A DNA stretch of 64,000 bases from UBA6663 sp044226485 (GTDB taxonomy: Bacteria > Chloroflexota > Anaerolineae > Anaerolineales > UBA6663), in contig JBGAGY010000002.1 in assembly GCA_044226485.1 (NCBI GenBank), positions 372,001 through 436,000 on the forward strand, written 5' to 3'. This document shows, piece after piece, positions 50,629 to 59,234 of the stretch (the stretch's first letter is position 1; each line of letters begins with the position of its first letter). The position numbers and the translations under genes were made by a program. Under the pieces are notes generated by a model. The model did not search any database and had not been told where the DNA came from. It was given only the letters and a program-made list of their open reading frames with translations.

Positions 50629-51648
50629 ATGATGAAGCTCAAGCTGCTGGGCCCGAGCGGTCTACGCGTCTCTGAGATGTGTCTTGGCACGATGACGTTT
50701 GGCGAAGCCTGGGGCTGGGGCGCGGACCGGCCGACGAGCCTGCGCCTGTGCGAGCGCTTCGTGGAGGCCGGCGGCAACTTCTTCGACACCGCCAACAACT
50801 ACACGAACGGCGAGAGCGAAACCCTGCTCGGCGAGTTCATCGGAGCCGAGCGCGATCGTTACGTCGTCGCCACGAAGTACACGCTGCGCAATCGCGGCGG
50901 CGATGCCGCGGACGTCAACCTCGGCGGCAACTCGAGGCGCAGCATGCTGCGTTCGGTCGAGCACAGCCTACGCCGCCTCGGCACCGACTACGTCGACGTC
51001 CTCTACCTTCATATGTGGGATGACACGACGCCGGTCGACGAAGTCCTGGCCGGCGCGGCCGACCTCGTGCGGTCGGGCAAGGTCATGTACTTCGCCTTTT
51101 CGGATACACCGGCCTGGGTGGTCAGCCACGCGCTGGCTCGGGCCGAGCAGCACGCCTGGCCCAAGCCCGTGGCCCTTCAGTTGCCGTATTCGGTGTTGAG
51201 CCGGACGATTGAGCGCGCGGAGCTGCCGATGGCGCGGGCTTTCAACCTGGCGGTGTTGCCATGGGGCGTGCTCAGCGGCGGCGCGCTGACAGGCAAGTAT
51301 CGACAGCCCGCCGACGGCCCGCGACGCGAGACGGCCGCCAGCGAGGCTGAGTTGACTGCCGGAGACGTCATCGCGGAAATGGCCCGGTCTGCAGGCTGTA
51401 CGTCGGCCCAGATCTGCCTCGCCTGGGTGCGCCAGCAGCCCGGCCTGATCGTGCCGATCCTGGGCGCGCGCACCGAGGCACAGCTGGCCGACAACCTGGG
51501 CGCCTTGGGTCTCTCTCTCGATGCGGATCAGATGGCGCGCCTCGACAGGGTCGCCGACTTCAAGCCGGGCTTCCCCAACGGCTTCCTGCACAGCGACCAC
51601 GTGCGCGACCTGATCTTCGGCGACACGTGGCAGCGGTTGTCGCCGTGA
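50629..51648 (+). CDS. Aldo/keto reductase
   Basis: A 339-residue NADPH-dependent oxidoreductase with a TIM barrel. The catalytic Asp and Tyr are in NFFDTANNYTNGESE, the Lys in VVATKYTLRN and the His in LYLHMWDD. NADPH-binding elements are near the C-terminus (PILGARTEAQLADNL). It is of the YajO/PdxI-like group, whose substrate is unclear. Two ATG codons (50629, 50632) follow GGAGG. Similar reductases are often controlled by neighbouring MerR regulators, so the interrupted regulator upstream may belong to it. Confidence 0.92.
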   Translation: MMKLKLLGPSGLRVSEMCLGTMTFGEAWGWGADRPTSLRLCERFVEAGGNFFDTANNYTNGESETLLGEFIGAERDRYVVATKYTLRNRGGDAADVNLGGNSRRSMLRSVEHSLRRLGTDYVDVLYLHMWDDTTPVDEVLAGAADLVRSGKVMYFAFSDTPAWVVSHALARAEQHAWPKPVALQLPYSVLSRTIERAELPMARAFNLAVLPWGVLSGGALTGKYRQPADGPRRETAASEAELTAGDVIAEMARSAGCTSAQICLAWVRQQPGLIVPILGARTEAQLADNLGALGLSLDADQMARLDRVADFKPGFPNGFLHSDHVRDLIFGDTWQRLSP

Positions 51649-51654
51649 AGCCGA

Positions 51655-52911
51655 TCACCAGGCCTCGAGCCGCTTTTTGATGGCCCCGACAAACGCATCG
51701 GCGCCGGCGCCGTCGAGGACGCGATGATCGAAGGTGTAGCTGAGATACGCGCACGGCCGGATGGCGATGACGTCGGCGCCGTTGACCGTGATGACCTTCA
51801 CGCGTTTCTCGACGGCGCCGAAGCCGAGGATGCCGCTGCCCGGCTGCGGGATGATCGGTGTCGCCAGCAGGCTGCCCGAGGCGCCGTGGTTGCTGATCGT
51901 AAACGTCGCACCCCGCATGTCGGCCGGCTTCAAGGCGCCCGAGCGCGCCCGGTCGGCCAGGTCCTGGATCGCGCGTGCCGCGCCCATCACGTTGAGTTCG
52001 TCGGCGTGCTGAATGACGGGCACAAGCAGCCCTTCCGGCACAGCCACGGCGATGCCGATGTTGACCTCGCGCTTTCGGATCAGCCCTGGCTTGCCGTCCG
52101 CTGACACATGCCAGTGGCTGTTGGCGTCTCGGTGCTCGCGCAACGCGCTCGCCACTGCGCAGACGACGTAGGCCAGATACGTCAGGCGCACGCCGCCTCG
52201 TTCGGCCTCGACCTTGTGCGCCGCCCGATGCGCTGACGCCCCACCAAAATCCACCTCCCAGACGGTCGTGACGTGCGGGGCCTCGCGCTGACTGGCCGCC
52301 ATGTGCTCGGCGATCCGGCCGCGCATGGCGCTCACCGGCTCGACTTCCTCGTGCTCGTCTGCCACGGCTATTGGCTGTGGCAGACTCACCTCCGGCACCT
52401 TCGTCCGGCGTTCCAGATACGCCAACACGTCGTGCCGGGTCACGCGCCCGCCCTGTCCAGTGCCCGGGATGACGTTGATGTCAAGGCCATGCTCCGTGAT
52501 CAGCCGGCTCACTACCGGACTCACCGGGCCTGAATATGGGCTGGACGATGGGCGGGTTGTGAATGGCGATTGACGATTGCTGATGTCTGATGACTGCTGG
52601 GCGTTTGCTGTTGGCTGAGCGCTGATTGATGACCGCTCTTCGCTGCCTTCTGACGCCTGACGCCCGACGCCTGCCGCCTCCTCAATCACCGCCAACATGG
52701 CCCCGGTCGGCACGCGGTCGCCGACGGCCGGGCCGATCTCAATCACGGTGCCATCCGATTCCGCGCAGATCTCGGTCGCGATCTTGTCGGTCTCGACTTC
52801 GACCAGGGTTTCGCCGCGCCGGATCGGCTCGCCGATGTTCTTCATCCAGCGCAGCACCGTCACGTCTTTCACGCCGGCGCCGAGGGAAGGGAGGATCACG
52901 GGAGTCGTCAT
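51655..52911 (-). CDS. 2-oxoacid dehydrogenase complex, dihydrolipoyl acyltransferase (E2), with repeat-coded linker
   Basis: A 418-residue E2. The lipoyl domain (residues 1-76) carries the lipoylated Lys43 in EVETDKIATEI. The peripheral subunit-binding domain is at about 128-165 (SPVVSRLITEHGLDINVIPG). The catalytic domain (190-418) ends with FDHRVLDGAGADAF, containing the catalytic His and Asp. The linker between the first two domains (residues 78-124) is encoded by about twenty phased 7-nt words. It follows an Lrp-like gene and fused E1 and likely serves branched-chain oxoacids. No E3 gene is in the window. Confidence 0.92.
   Translation of the reverse strand: MTTPVILPSLGAGVKDVTVLRWMKNIGEPIRRGETLVEVETDKIATEICAESDGTVIEIGPAVGDRVPTGAMLAVIEEAAGVGRQASEGSEERSSISAQPTANAQQSSDISNRQSPFTTRPSSSPYSGPVSPVVSRLITEHGLDINVIPGTGQGGRVTRHDVLAYLERRTKVPEVSLPQPIAVADEHEEVEPVSAMRGRIAEHMAASQREAPHVTTVWEVDFGGASAHRAAHKVEAERGGVRLTYLAYVVCAVASALREHRDANSHWHVSADGKPGLIRKREVNIGIAVAVPEGLLVPVIQHADELNVMGAARAIQDLADRARSGALKPADMRGATFTISNHGASGSLLATPIIPQPGSGILGFGAVEKRVKVITVNGADVIAIRPCAYLSYTFDHRVLDGAGADAFVGAIKKRLEAW
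52540..52679. repeat. Array of twenty phased heptads coding the E2 linker
   Basis: On the plus strand 20 consecutive 7-nt words run without a break, most starting GA or G and many ending CT: GATTGAC, GATTGCT, GATGTCT, GATGACT and later GAGCGCT, GACCGCT, GACGCCT, GACGCCC. It lies wholly inside the E2 gene, which is read on the other strand. Confidence 0.9.
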
Positions 52912-52922
52912 GGTTGTCCTTT

Positions 52923-53009
52923 GGACGACCGCGGTCGGCGGACAGCAGACCGCAGCGGGCGTCAGAGGTTGAGGTGCCTTACTTCCGTCCGCGGTCCGTC
53001 GTCCGCGGT
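52923..53009. repeat. Heptad inverted repeat between E2 and E1
   Basis: GGACGAC, CGCGGTC and GGCGGAC words on the left are mirrored by GTCCGCG, GTCCGTC and GTCCGCG (52987-53007) on the right. It fills the 102-base gap between the two genes without a T-run, so co-transcription is possible. Confidence 0.82.
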
Positions 53010-53013
53010 CTCT

Positions 53014-55122
53014 TCACATCCTCAGCATCTCCACCATCGCCGCTTCGACCCTGGCGGCATCGGGGACGACGCCGGGCATCTGGGCTGAGTCGAAGGGCAC
53101 AGGCACGCGCGGCGCGGCGACCCGGCGGATCGGGGCGTCGAGGTCGAAGAAGGCTTTGTCAGCCACCAGGGCCGCGATCTCGGCCCCAAAGCCCGCGAAC
53201 TCGGCGTCCTCATGGACGATCAGGCACTTGCCGGTGCGTCGAACCGAGTCGAGGATCGCTTCGACGTCGAGCGGCACGAGCGTGCGCAGATCGAGCAGGT
53301 CGATGGCGCCTTCAAGCGTCGGGGAGTCGGCGGCGCGGTCGCACAACTCGACCATGGCGCCCCAGGCGATCACGGTGAGGCGGTCGCCCGAGCGGACTCG
53401 GCGTGCGACGCCGAAGGGCACGATGTAGTCGTCACCGGGATACGGCCCGCGCGACCAGGCCGAGTCGTAGCAGAAGCGATGCTCGAAGAAGATCGTCGGG
53501 TCGTTTGCGCGCAGGGCGCCACGCAGCAGGCCGACCGCGTCCGCCACTGTCGAGGGCACCGCCACGCGCCAGCCGGTCATGTGCGCGAAGGTGGCCTCGC
53601 TGGTGACGCTGTGCCACGGGTCGCCGACCTTGCGATAGCCGCCGCTGGTGCGCACCACCATCGGCGCGGCGAAGCGGTTGGCCGAGCGCCAGCGCAGCGC
53701 GCCGACGTTGTTGAGCGACTCATAGCATGCGTCCATGTACTTGCGGTACTGGATCTCGGGCGCTGGCATGAGGCCCGCCAGCGCCAGCCCGACCGCGCGG
53801 CCGATGATGGCCTCTTCGTTGAGGCTCGTGTCGAACACGCGCGCCTCGCCGTGGTCGGCGAGCAGGCCCGAGGTCGCCGAGTGCACGCCGCCCTTGAGCG
53901 CCACGTCCTCGCCGAAGACCAGCAGCCGTGGGTCGACGTGCAGTTCGACGTCGAGCGTGCGCCGGATCGCCTCGGCCATGGTCAGGCGGCGCGGCTCCGA
54001 GTCGTCGGGCGTCGTCGTGCCGGCGGGGAGCTCGACCCCTTCCGGAAGGAGGCCGCCGTGGAGCTGGGGCGCGCCCGGCTCGGAGAACGCGTAGCGCACG
54101 GCCTGCTCGGGCGTCCCCTCCGGGCGGGCCAGGGCTTCGGCGTATGCCTCGCGGACCTCATCCCCGACCTCCTGGGTCAGCGCGTCCCACTCGTTCTGAC
54201 TCATCACATGCTCGACGCAGAAGCGCTCGAGCTTCGGTAGCGGATCGCGCAGCCGTTCGGCCGCCTTCTCCTCGTCGCTCTTGTAGGCCGCGTTGTCGAC
54301 GCCGCTGTGCGCGCAGAGGCGCGGCATCGACAGGTGGACCAGCGCCGGCCCGCCTCCGCCGCGAACCTGCATCAGCGCGGCGTGAAGCAGCGGCGCCAGG
54401 GTCTCGGGCTCAGTGCCGTCGCCGTCGTAGATCGATAGGTTTTTGAAGCTCGAAAGGTTTTCGGCGATGTTCGCGCCGGGCGTCTGTCGCCAGCCGCGGG
54501 TCGAGATGGCGTAGCCGTTGTCCTCGATCACGATCAGGGTTGGCAGGCGCAGCGTGGTGACGACGTTGAGCATCGCCCAGAAGCCCGAGGAAGCCACCGA
54601 CCCGTCGCCGCCGTAGACGACCGAGATGCTATCGGCCTTGTCGCGCTCGCCGAGTTGCTCGACGCGATAGCGGATCGCCTGCGCCCACCCGGCGGCGACG
54701 CAGTACTGTGCGCCGATGTCCGCCGCGTTCGGCGGGACGATGGCGCGGCGGCGCTTGGGCAGGTTGTAAACCGCTGAGAGGTCGCGGCCGTCGGTCGGGC
54801 TGCCCGGCTTGCCGAGTGTGGCCAGCAGCGCCTCGACCGGTGTCAGCCCGCTGCCCAAAAGAAAAGGCCGGCAACGGTAGTACACGTGGCCGGCATCAAA
54901 GGGTCGATCGAGCCATTGGCTAAGGAGGGTCTGACCGAGTTCGTGGCCTCCCGCCGAGAACTGGTACTTGGCCTGCCCGAGCGGCAGCATCGTGTCAAGT
55001 TCGAAAGCATCGAGCGCACGGCTGAGAAGTGCGAGTCGAGCGACAGCGCGCCAATCGACGTCCGTCAAGGAGTCGAACGTGTCGGAGGAAACGTGGGTGG
55101 GCGAGTCGGGGATAGCCAGCAT
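53014..55122 (-). CDS. 2-oxoacid dehydrogenase E1, alpha and beta fused
   Basis: A 702-residue single-chain E1. The alpha half (residues 1-345) has the ThDP motif VYGGDGSVASSGFWAMLNVV and EDNGYAISTRG. The beta half (about 380-702) begins RRLTMAEAIRRTLDVELHVD and has VFGEDVALKGG, DTSLNEEAIIGRAVGLALAG and FEHRFCYDSAW. It decarboxylates a 2-oxoacid and reductively acylates E2. Fusion and the adjoining Lrp gene favour a branched-chain oxoacid enzyme; pyruvate cannot be excluded. AGGAGG precedes ATG 55122, 12 bases after the regulator stop. Confidence 0.93.
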   Translation of the reverse strand: MLAIPDSPTHVSSDTFDSLTDVDWRAVARLALLSRALDAFELDTMLPLGQAKYQFSAGGHELGQTLLSQWLDRPFDAGHVYYRCRPFLLGSGLTPVEALLATLGKPGSPTDGRDLSAVYNLPKRRRAIVPPNAADIGAQYCVAAGWAQAIRYRVEQLGERDKADSISVVYGGDGSVASSGFWAMLNVVTTLRLPTLIVIEDNGYAISTRGWRQTPGANIAENLSSFKNLSIYDGDGTEPETLAPLLHAALMQVRGGGGPALVHLSMPRLCAHSGVDNAAYKSDEEKAAERLRDPLPKLERFCVEHVMSQNEWDALTQEVGDEVREAYAEALARPEGTPEQAVRYAFSEPGAPQLHGGLLPEGVELPAGTTTPDDSEPRRLTMAEAIRRTLDVELHVDPRLLVFGEDVALKGGVHSATSGLLADHGEARVFDTSLNEEAIIGRAVGLALAGLMPAPEIQYRKYMDACYESLNNVGALRWRSANRFAAPMVVRTSGGYRKVGDPWHSVTSEATFAHMTGWRVAVPSTVADAVGLLRGALRANDPTIFFEHRFCYDSAWSRGPYPGDDYIVPFGVARRVRSGDRLTVIAWGAMVELCDRAADSPTLEGAIDLLDLRTLVPLDVEAILDSVRRTGKCLIVHEDAEFAGFGAEIAALVADKAFFDLDAPIRRVAAPRVPVPFDSAQMPGVVPDAARVEAAMVEMLRM

Positions 55123-55134
55123 CTCACCTCCTGG

Positions 55135-55617
55135 TCAGATGATCGGCGTGCTGCCGTTCGTCTTGACGTCGTGCGTGACGATTTCGGTGTGCGTGCGCGC
55201 CACCGCCGGAATGTGGATGAGCTTCTCGCTCCAGAAACGATCGAAGTCGCGGTGGTTGCGGACCAGCACTTTGAGGACGCAGTCGAACTCGCCGGTCACT
55301 TTGTAGCACTCGAGGACTTCAGGCATCTGGCGCACCTCATCCAGGAAGCGGGCCACTTCATCCTGCTGATGCAAACGAAAACTGATCCGAACGAAACACA
55401 ACAGATCGAAGCCCAGCTTCTCGGGATCGACCACGGCGCGATAGCCGCGAATGAAGCCGCTGTGCTCGAGATGTCGCACCCGCGTGTGCGTGGCGGCCAC
55501 CGAGAGCTTCACCCGCCGCGCCAGCTCCGAAGCGCTCAGTCGGCCATCCTCCTGCAGCTCGCGCAGGATGGCTTTGTCGATCTCATCCAGCGGCTTCGTG
55601 CGTGATGTATTTAACAT
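55135..55617 (-). CDS. Lrp/AsnC family regulator, BkdR-like by context
   Basis: A 160-residue regulator. The N-terminal helix-turn-helix is at residues 10-65 (LDEIDKAILRELQEDGRLSA, then RVKLSVAATHTRVRHLE). The C-terminal RAM ligand domain follows (LLCFVRISFRL, YKVTGEFDCVLKVLVRN). It is directly upstream of, and co-oriented with, the E1/E2 genes. In Pseudomonas an Lrp-type BkdR activates branched-chain oxoacid dehydrogenase genes, so the same job is inferred here. No clear promoter is seen before ATG 55617. Confidence 0.9.
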   Translation of the reverse strand: MLNTSRTKPLDEIDKAILRELQEDGRLSASELARRVKLSVAATHTRVRHLEHSGFIRGYRAVVDPEKLGFDLLCFVRISFRLHQQDEVARFLDEVRQMPEVLECYKVTGEFDCVLKVLVRNHRDFDRFWSEKLIHIPAVARTHTEIVTHDVKTNGSTPII

Positions 55618-55720
55618 TCTGAGCTGTACTTTTCAAGAGTTTATTGGTCCTATTCCCAAAAACGAGAAGTCTTTCGGCTGAGATCGATTTCAGCGAGGTC
55701 TCGGCAAGAACAAAGATGTC

Positions 55721-55800
55721 AGCCGCGGATTGCGCGGATGACGCAGATCGATCAGAGAATCTCTTTCTTGATCCGCGTCATCTGTGCAATCTGCGGCCAA
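55721..55800. repeat. Nonamer-type palindromic repeat (GCGGAT words)
   Basis: AGCCGCGGATTGCGCGGATG begins the left arm. The right arm (55765-55800) is its imperfect complement, ending CAATCTGCGGCCAAA. It lies directly after the acyl-CoA dehydrogenase stop on the minus strand. Confidence 0.82.
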
Positions 55801-55809
55801 ACACTCCCG

Positions 55810-57738
55810 CTACGCCATATCTCCCCACGGCATGTTGACCTCACCCTCCGGCACACCTTCGAGCAACGAGAACTGCCCGTCGCGGATGAGTGCGCCGAGC
55901 TCGACCAGGCGGGCGTGCTGGCCGGCAGTGCGTCGCCCGCCGTTGAGGCGGCGCCACTGCTCTTCGCAGAAAGTCTCGGCCGCGAGCTGAACGGCCTTGT
56001 CGTCGCTGCGGCGCGCATGCAGAGCGGTGACCAGCATGGCCAGATACTGGTGGACATCGGAGACCAGGTCGGCCACGACGCCCTGGCGGTTGACCAACTG
56101 CTCGCGGTGCTGGCGCATGGCCGAGTCGATGGCGTCGCCCATGTGCTGCAAGCCGTGGATGCCGCGCAGGGCCCATTTCGTCAGCGCGCGCGGCATATCT
56201 GGAAGCGGCTCGTGGCCGCGCGAGTTCACAGCCCGGTTGACCATCCAGCGCCCATAGGCCATGGCAGGTTCGCGCACTTTGAAGACGTGTTGGGGGTTGA
56301 GCGGGTTGAAGTCGCGGATGCCGGCCGCCTGCATGCCCTTGAAGATCGGCATCATGTAGGTGCTGCTGTGCTGCTTGGTCAGTGCCGCGAAGTAGGCCAG
56401 CAGCAGCATGCTGTTGTGGCCCTCGTAGATCTCGGCGGCTTTGGCTTCGGTGACGTCGCGCGAGTACGGATGCTCGACGTCGAGCGCACGGCCGCCCCAG
56501 AAGAGCGGGTAGATGCGATCGACGGCCTCGGCCGTCAGCCGGCTGACGGTGATCTTGGCTGCGCTGCACTCGAGCTCGCCGCGATAGCCGCCTTCGAGCA
56601 ACCAGGCCGTCCAGTTCCGCAGCGCGTCGGCGCAGACGATCAGGCCGGCCATGCGCGCGTAATCTTCGAGCGGCATGTCGCGCGTGTCGATGGCGCGGCC
56701 CATGCTCATCCGCGTGCGGCCCCACAGACGCATATGCGCCAGCATGCGGCGCAGCCGACCGGCAGCGACAGCAGCGACGCTGACCCGACCGCGGTTGAGC
56801 AGGTGATAGGCGATCGTCAGTCCGTTCGGCACGGTCCGCGGGCGGATCCAGTTCGCCAGCGGCACACGCAGGTTCTTGAAGTTGACGCCGACGTTGTGGA
56901 GCTGCTGCAGCGCCGAGAGCTTGTAGCGTGTCAGCCAGAACTGTTCGCTCTCATGCTCCGGCAGATCGACGAGCACGACCTGCGGCGAGGGCTTGAGATC
57001 GGGCCCGGAGAGCATGCACACCAGGCACATCACGCCGCCGAAGTAGACGTTGGTGATGAACCACTTCTGGCCGGTCAGCACGATCGAATCGCCGTCGATG
57101 ACGCCCGACACCTGCATGTTCTTGAGGTCCGATCCGCCCTGGCTTTCGGTCAAGGCGAAGCAGCTCTGCGGCCAGCCCGTGGCCAACGAGCGCAGGCGTT
57201 CCCTCTGTTGCGGGCTGCCGAACACTAAGAGCGGGCCGACAGCGCCGATGCCTTCGTGGATGCTGTTCTGCATGGCGACGCTCGGCGCGAGCACGGCCAT
57301 ACGAGTCTCCTCGAGTGCGAACGCTGGAAAGTCGAGGCCGAGCCCGCCGTAGGCCTCGGGCACCAGCGCGCCGTAGTAGCCAAGCGCGCCCATCTCACGG
57401 GTGACGTCGGGCGCGAGCTTGCCGATCCAATCGCCGTCTCGGTTGAGCAGGGTGCCTGAAGCCAGGCGACTTCGGACGAGGTCGAGCGCGCCGTCCATGG
57501 CCTCGGCGACGCGACCGCTGAGCGGCGTGGGGAGCGCGGCGTCGAACAGGTCAACCGGACATTGATTCGACCAGACCGCGCGATGGACAGGGCTGTTCTC
57601 GGTCTGATACTGAGGCGCGAACAAGGCGTTGGCCGCGTCGTCGGCGCCGGCGACTTCGCCAAGCGCCTGGGCCTCGGCAGCGCTGACGCCTGCCGAGAGC
57701 GCGACCTGGGTGACGATGTCCTGGCTGGCAGTGCTCAT
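55810..57738 (-). CDS. Acyl-CoA dehydrogenase, long form
   Basis: A 642-residue FAD enzyme oxidising acyl-CoA to the 2-enoyl-CoA. It has LGYYGALVPEAYGGLGLDFP, then SCFALTESQGGSDLKNMQVS (FAD/substrate loop), GQKWFITNVYFGG, and IYEGHNSMLL with the catalytic glutamate. It is 250 residues longer than short-chain enzymes, with an N-terminal extension (about 110) and a helical C-terminal extension (about 140), as in ACAD groups acting on larger or unusual acyl chains. A LiuR-like operator lies upstream. GGAGG precedes ATG 57738. Confidence 0.92.
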   Translation of the reverse strand: MSTASQDIVTQVALSAGVSAAEAQALGEVAGADDAANALFAPQYQTENSPVHRAVWSNQCPVDLFDAALPTPLSGRVAEAMDGALDLVRSRLASGTLLNRDGDWIGKLAPDVTREMGALGYYGALVPEAYGGLGLDFPAFALEETRMAVLAPSVAMQNSIHEGIGAVGPLLVFGSPQQRERLRSLATGWPQSCFALTESQGGSDLKNMQVSGVIDGDSIVLTGQKWFITNVYFGGVMCLVCMLSGPDLKPSPQVVLVDLPEHESEQFWLTRYKLSALQQLHNVGVNFKNLRVPLANWIRPRTVPNGLTIAYHLLNRGRVSVAAVAAGRLRRMLAHMRLWGRTRMSMGRAIDTRDMPLEDYARMAGLIVCADALRNWTAWLLEGGYRGELECSAAKITVSRLTAEAVDRIYPLFWGGRALDVEHPYSRDVTEAKAAEIYEGHNSMLLLAYFAALTKQHSSTYMMPIFKGMQAAGIRDFNPLNPQHVFKVREPAMAYGRWMVNRAVNSRGHEPLPDMPRALTKWALRGIHGLQHMGDAIDSAMRQHREQLVNRQGVVADLVSDVHQYLAMLVTALHARRSDDKAVQLAAETFCEEQWRRLNGGRRTAGQHARLVELGALIRDGQFSLLEGVPEGEVNMPWGDMA

Positions 57739-57753
57739 GGGGCCTCCTGGAGG

Positions 57754-57781
57754 GTCAGGCGTCGGGCGTCAGGTGTCAGTG
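57754..57781. repeat. Short heptad array (GTCAGGC words), one arm only
   Basis: GTCAGGC, GTCGGGC, GTCAGGT and GTCAGTG follow each other between the dehydrogenase start and the operator. No inverted partner is seen, so it may be a half element. Confidence 0.75.
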
Positions 57782-57799
57782 CACGCTTCGACATCTACA

Positions 57800-57830
57800 C
57801 TTAACGTGAACGTCAAGTTTTAGATACAAT
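57800..57830. promoter_or_regulatory. Candidate LiuR-type operator and promoter
   Basis: CTTAACGT-GA-ACGTCAAG (57800-57817) is a near-perfect dyad with one mismatch and an ACGT-NN-ACGT core like sites of the MerR-family regulator LiuR. On the plus strand TTAACG (57801-57806) and TACAAT (57825-57830) are 18 bases apart, so the dyad sits in the spacer. On the minus strand TTGACG within it may serve the acyl-CoA dehydrogenase. The rest of the gap to 58019 shows nothing else. Confidence 0.5.
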
Positions 57831-58019
57831 GACTCTATCAAAAACCACCATCTTTGCCTTGTTGGTTGGTGCCGTGACGACTTGACCGCCGAAAAGCAGG
57901 CGAAAGCGAGGCCGCTTCACGGATTGGGGTGTACCCAAATCGGTGGAGCATCCCGATTTTCGCTATCATGTTGCGACCTGGCGACGACGTCACCCATTCG
58001 ACCATGAGGGAAAGCCACA

Positions 58020-58694
58020 ATGGGGCCATTGAGCGAGATCAGTAATCGTGAACGGGAGGTCGTTGATCTCCTGCTGGAAGGCAAGAGCAACAAGCAGATA
58101 GCCGCTGCTCTTCGGATTACTGAGCGAACCGTCGAATTTCATCTACATAACATCTACAACAAGCTTCAGGTACGCTCTCGGATGGAGCTGGTGCTCAAGC
58201 TACGGTCTTCCACAGTTGCTGCCGGGCAGGAAGATGCTGAAAATCGAGACCGTCCCCAATCAAGACCTTGGGTGACGTCTTTGAGGGAGACCCTCTCTCT
58301 CATCAGCCTCGAACTGAAAGGGATCAACATAATGACGGAAACCGCCCGACCTGACGAAAGCATGATGCCATTCGCTGAAGCGATCCGCGTGTGTCTGACC
58401 AAGTACGCCGAGTTCACTGGCCGGGCGACGCGGGCCGAGTTCTGGTGGTTCACGTTGTTCGTCGTCCTGGTGACGGGAGCACTGACGTATCTGAGCGAAA
58501 GCCTCGGCGCCGTGGGCCTGATCGCGCTCCTTCTGCCCTTTCTGGCAGCCGGGACGCGTCGCCTCCGCGACAGCGGCCAGAATGTATGGTGGGAACTGTT
58601 CATCCTGGTGCCCGTAGCTGGAATCATCGTGTTGGGATTCATGTGGGCCATGCCGCCCGCCCGCACGCTTTCCGAGGAGAAACGCCCGGCGTGA
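58020..58694 (+). CDS. LuxR-type HTH fused to DUF805 membrane domain
   Basis: A 224-residue protein. Residues 5-65 are a GerE/LuxR helix-turn-helix (ISNREREVVDLLLEGKSNKQ, then TERTVEFHLHNIYNKLQVRS). Residues 115-215 form a DUF805 membrane domain with FTGRATRAEFWWFTLFVVLV and GTRRLRDSGQNVWW. It appears to be a membrane-tethered regulator; what it senses and controls is unknown. An internal ATG at 58332 could start the DUF805 part alone. It overlaps the LiuR-like gene. Confidence 0.85.
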   Translation: MGPLSEISNREREVVDLLLEGKSNKQIAAALRITERTVEFHLHNIYNKLQVRSRMELVLKLRSSTVAAGQEDAENRDRPQSRPWVTSLRETLSLISLELKGINIMTETARPDESMMPFAEAIRVCLTKYAEFTGRATRAEFWWFTLFVVLVTGALTYLSESLGAVGLIALLLPFLAAGTRRLRDSGQNVWWELFILVPVAGIIVLGFMWAMPPARTLSEEKRPA

Positions 58695-59113
58695 CACAGT
58701 CCTCACCCCACATGTCTCAGACCGACGAGGCCACCCTCAGCATTGGCGATCTGGCCCGCGAGCTGGGCGTGACCACGCGCACGATCCGCTTCTATGAAGA
58801 ACGCGGCCTGCTTCAGCCGGCGCGCAGTTCGGGCCGGCACCGCATGTACACACGGCGTGACCGTGGCCACCTCAAGCTGATCCTCCAGCATCGCGAGGCG
58901 GGGTTCACGCTCGAGGAGATGAAGGAACTGCTGGAGCTCTACGACGATCAGCCCGGCCCCGAGGGCACGCGTCGTCAGCTGGAGCGCTTCCGCGACATCA
59001 CGGCCAAGCGCCTCGCGGTCGTCGACGAGCGGATTGCCACGCTCCAGGCACTGCGCCGACGCCTGAACGAGCGCCTGGCCTACGCCGATCGGTCGCTCAA
59101 GAAATCCGGCTGA
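58691..59113 (+). CDS. MerR-family regulator, LiuR-like
   Basis: A 140-residue MerR protein: LSIGDLARELGVTTRTIRFY, EERGLLQPARSSGRHRMYTR and RDRGHLKLILQHREAGFTLE, then a dimer helix ending in a loop with PGPEGTRRQLERFRDITAKR. The last part, as far as I recall, matches regulators of leucine and branched-chain acid use (LiuR). I place the start at GTG 58691, which overlaps the previous stop and has GAGGAG upstream; ATG 58712 is an alternative. The likely target is the dyad at 57800-57817. Confidence 0.85.
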   Translation: MTQSSPHMSQTDEATLSIGDLARELGVTTRTIRFYEERGLLQPARSSGRHRMYTRRDRGHLKLILQHREAGFTLEEMKELLELYDDQPGPEGTRRQLERFRDITAKRLAVVDERIATLQALRRRLNERLAYADRSLKKSG

Positions 59114-59133
59114 AGCAGTGAGGGAAAGAAGTC

Positions 59134-59208
59134 GCCGCGGATTGCGCGGATTTCGCTGATTGGGGAAGTCAGATTCCGATAATCAGCGAAATCCGCGCAA
59201 TCCGCGGC
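59134..59208. repeat. Perfect 28-bp nonamer-type inverted repeat
   Basis: GCCGCGGATTGCGCGGATTT begins the arm (59134-59161), and the exact complement is at 59181-59208, with a 19-base loop. It is the best-preserved member of the GCGGAT class. Confidence 0.92.
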
Positions 59209-59234
59209 AAAACTCTCCCAGTGAGGTGCGAGAC

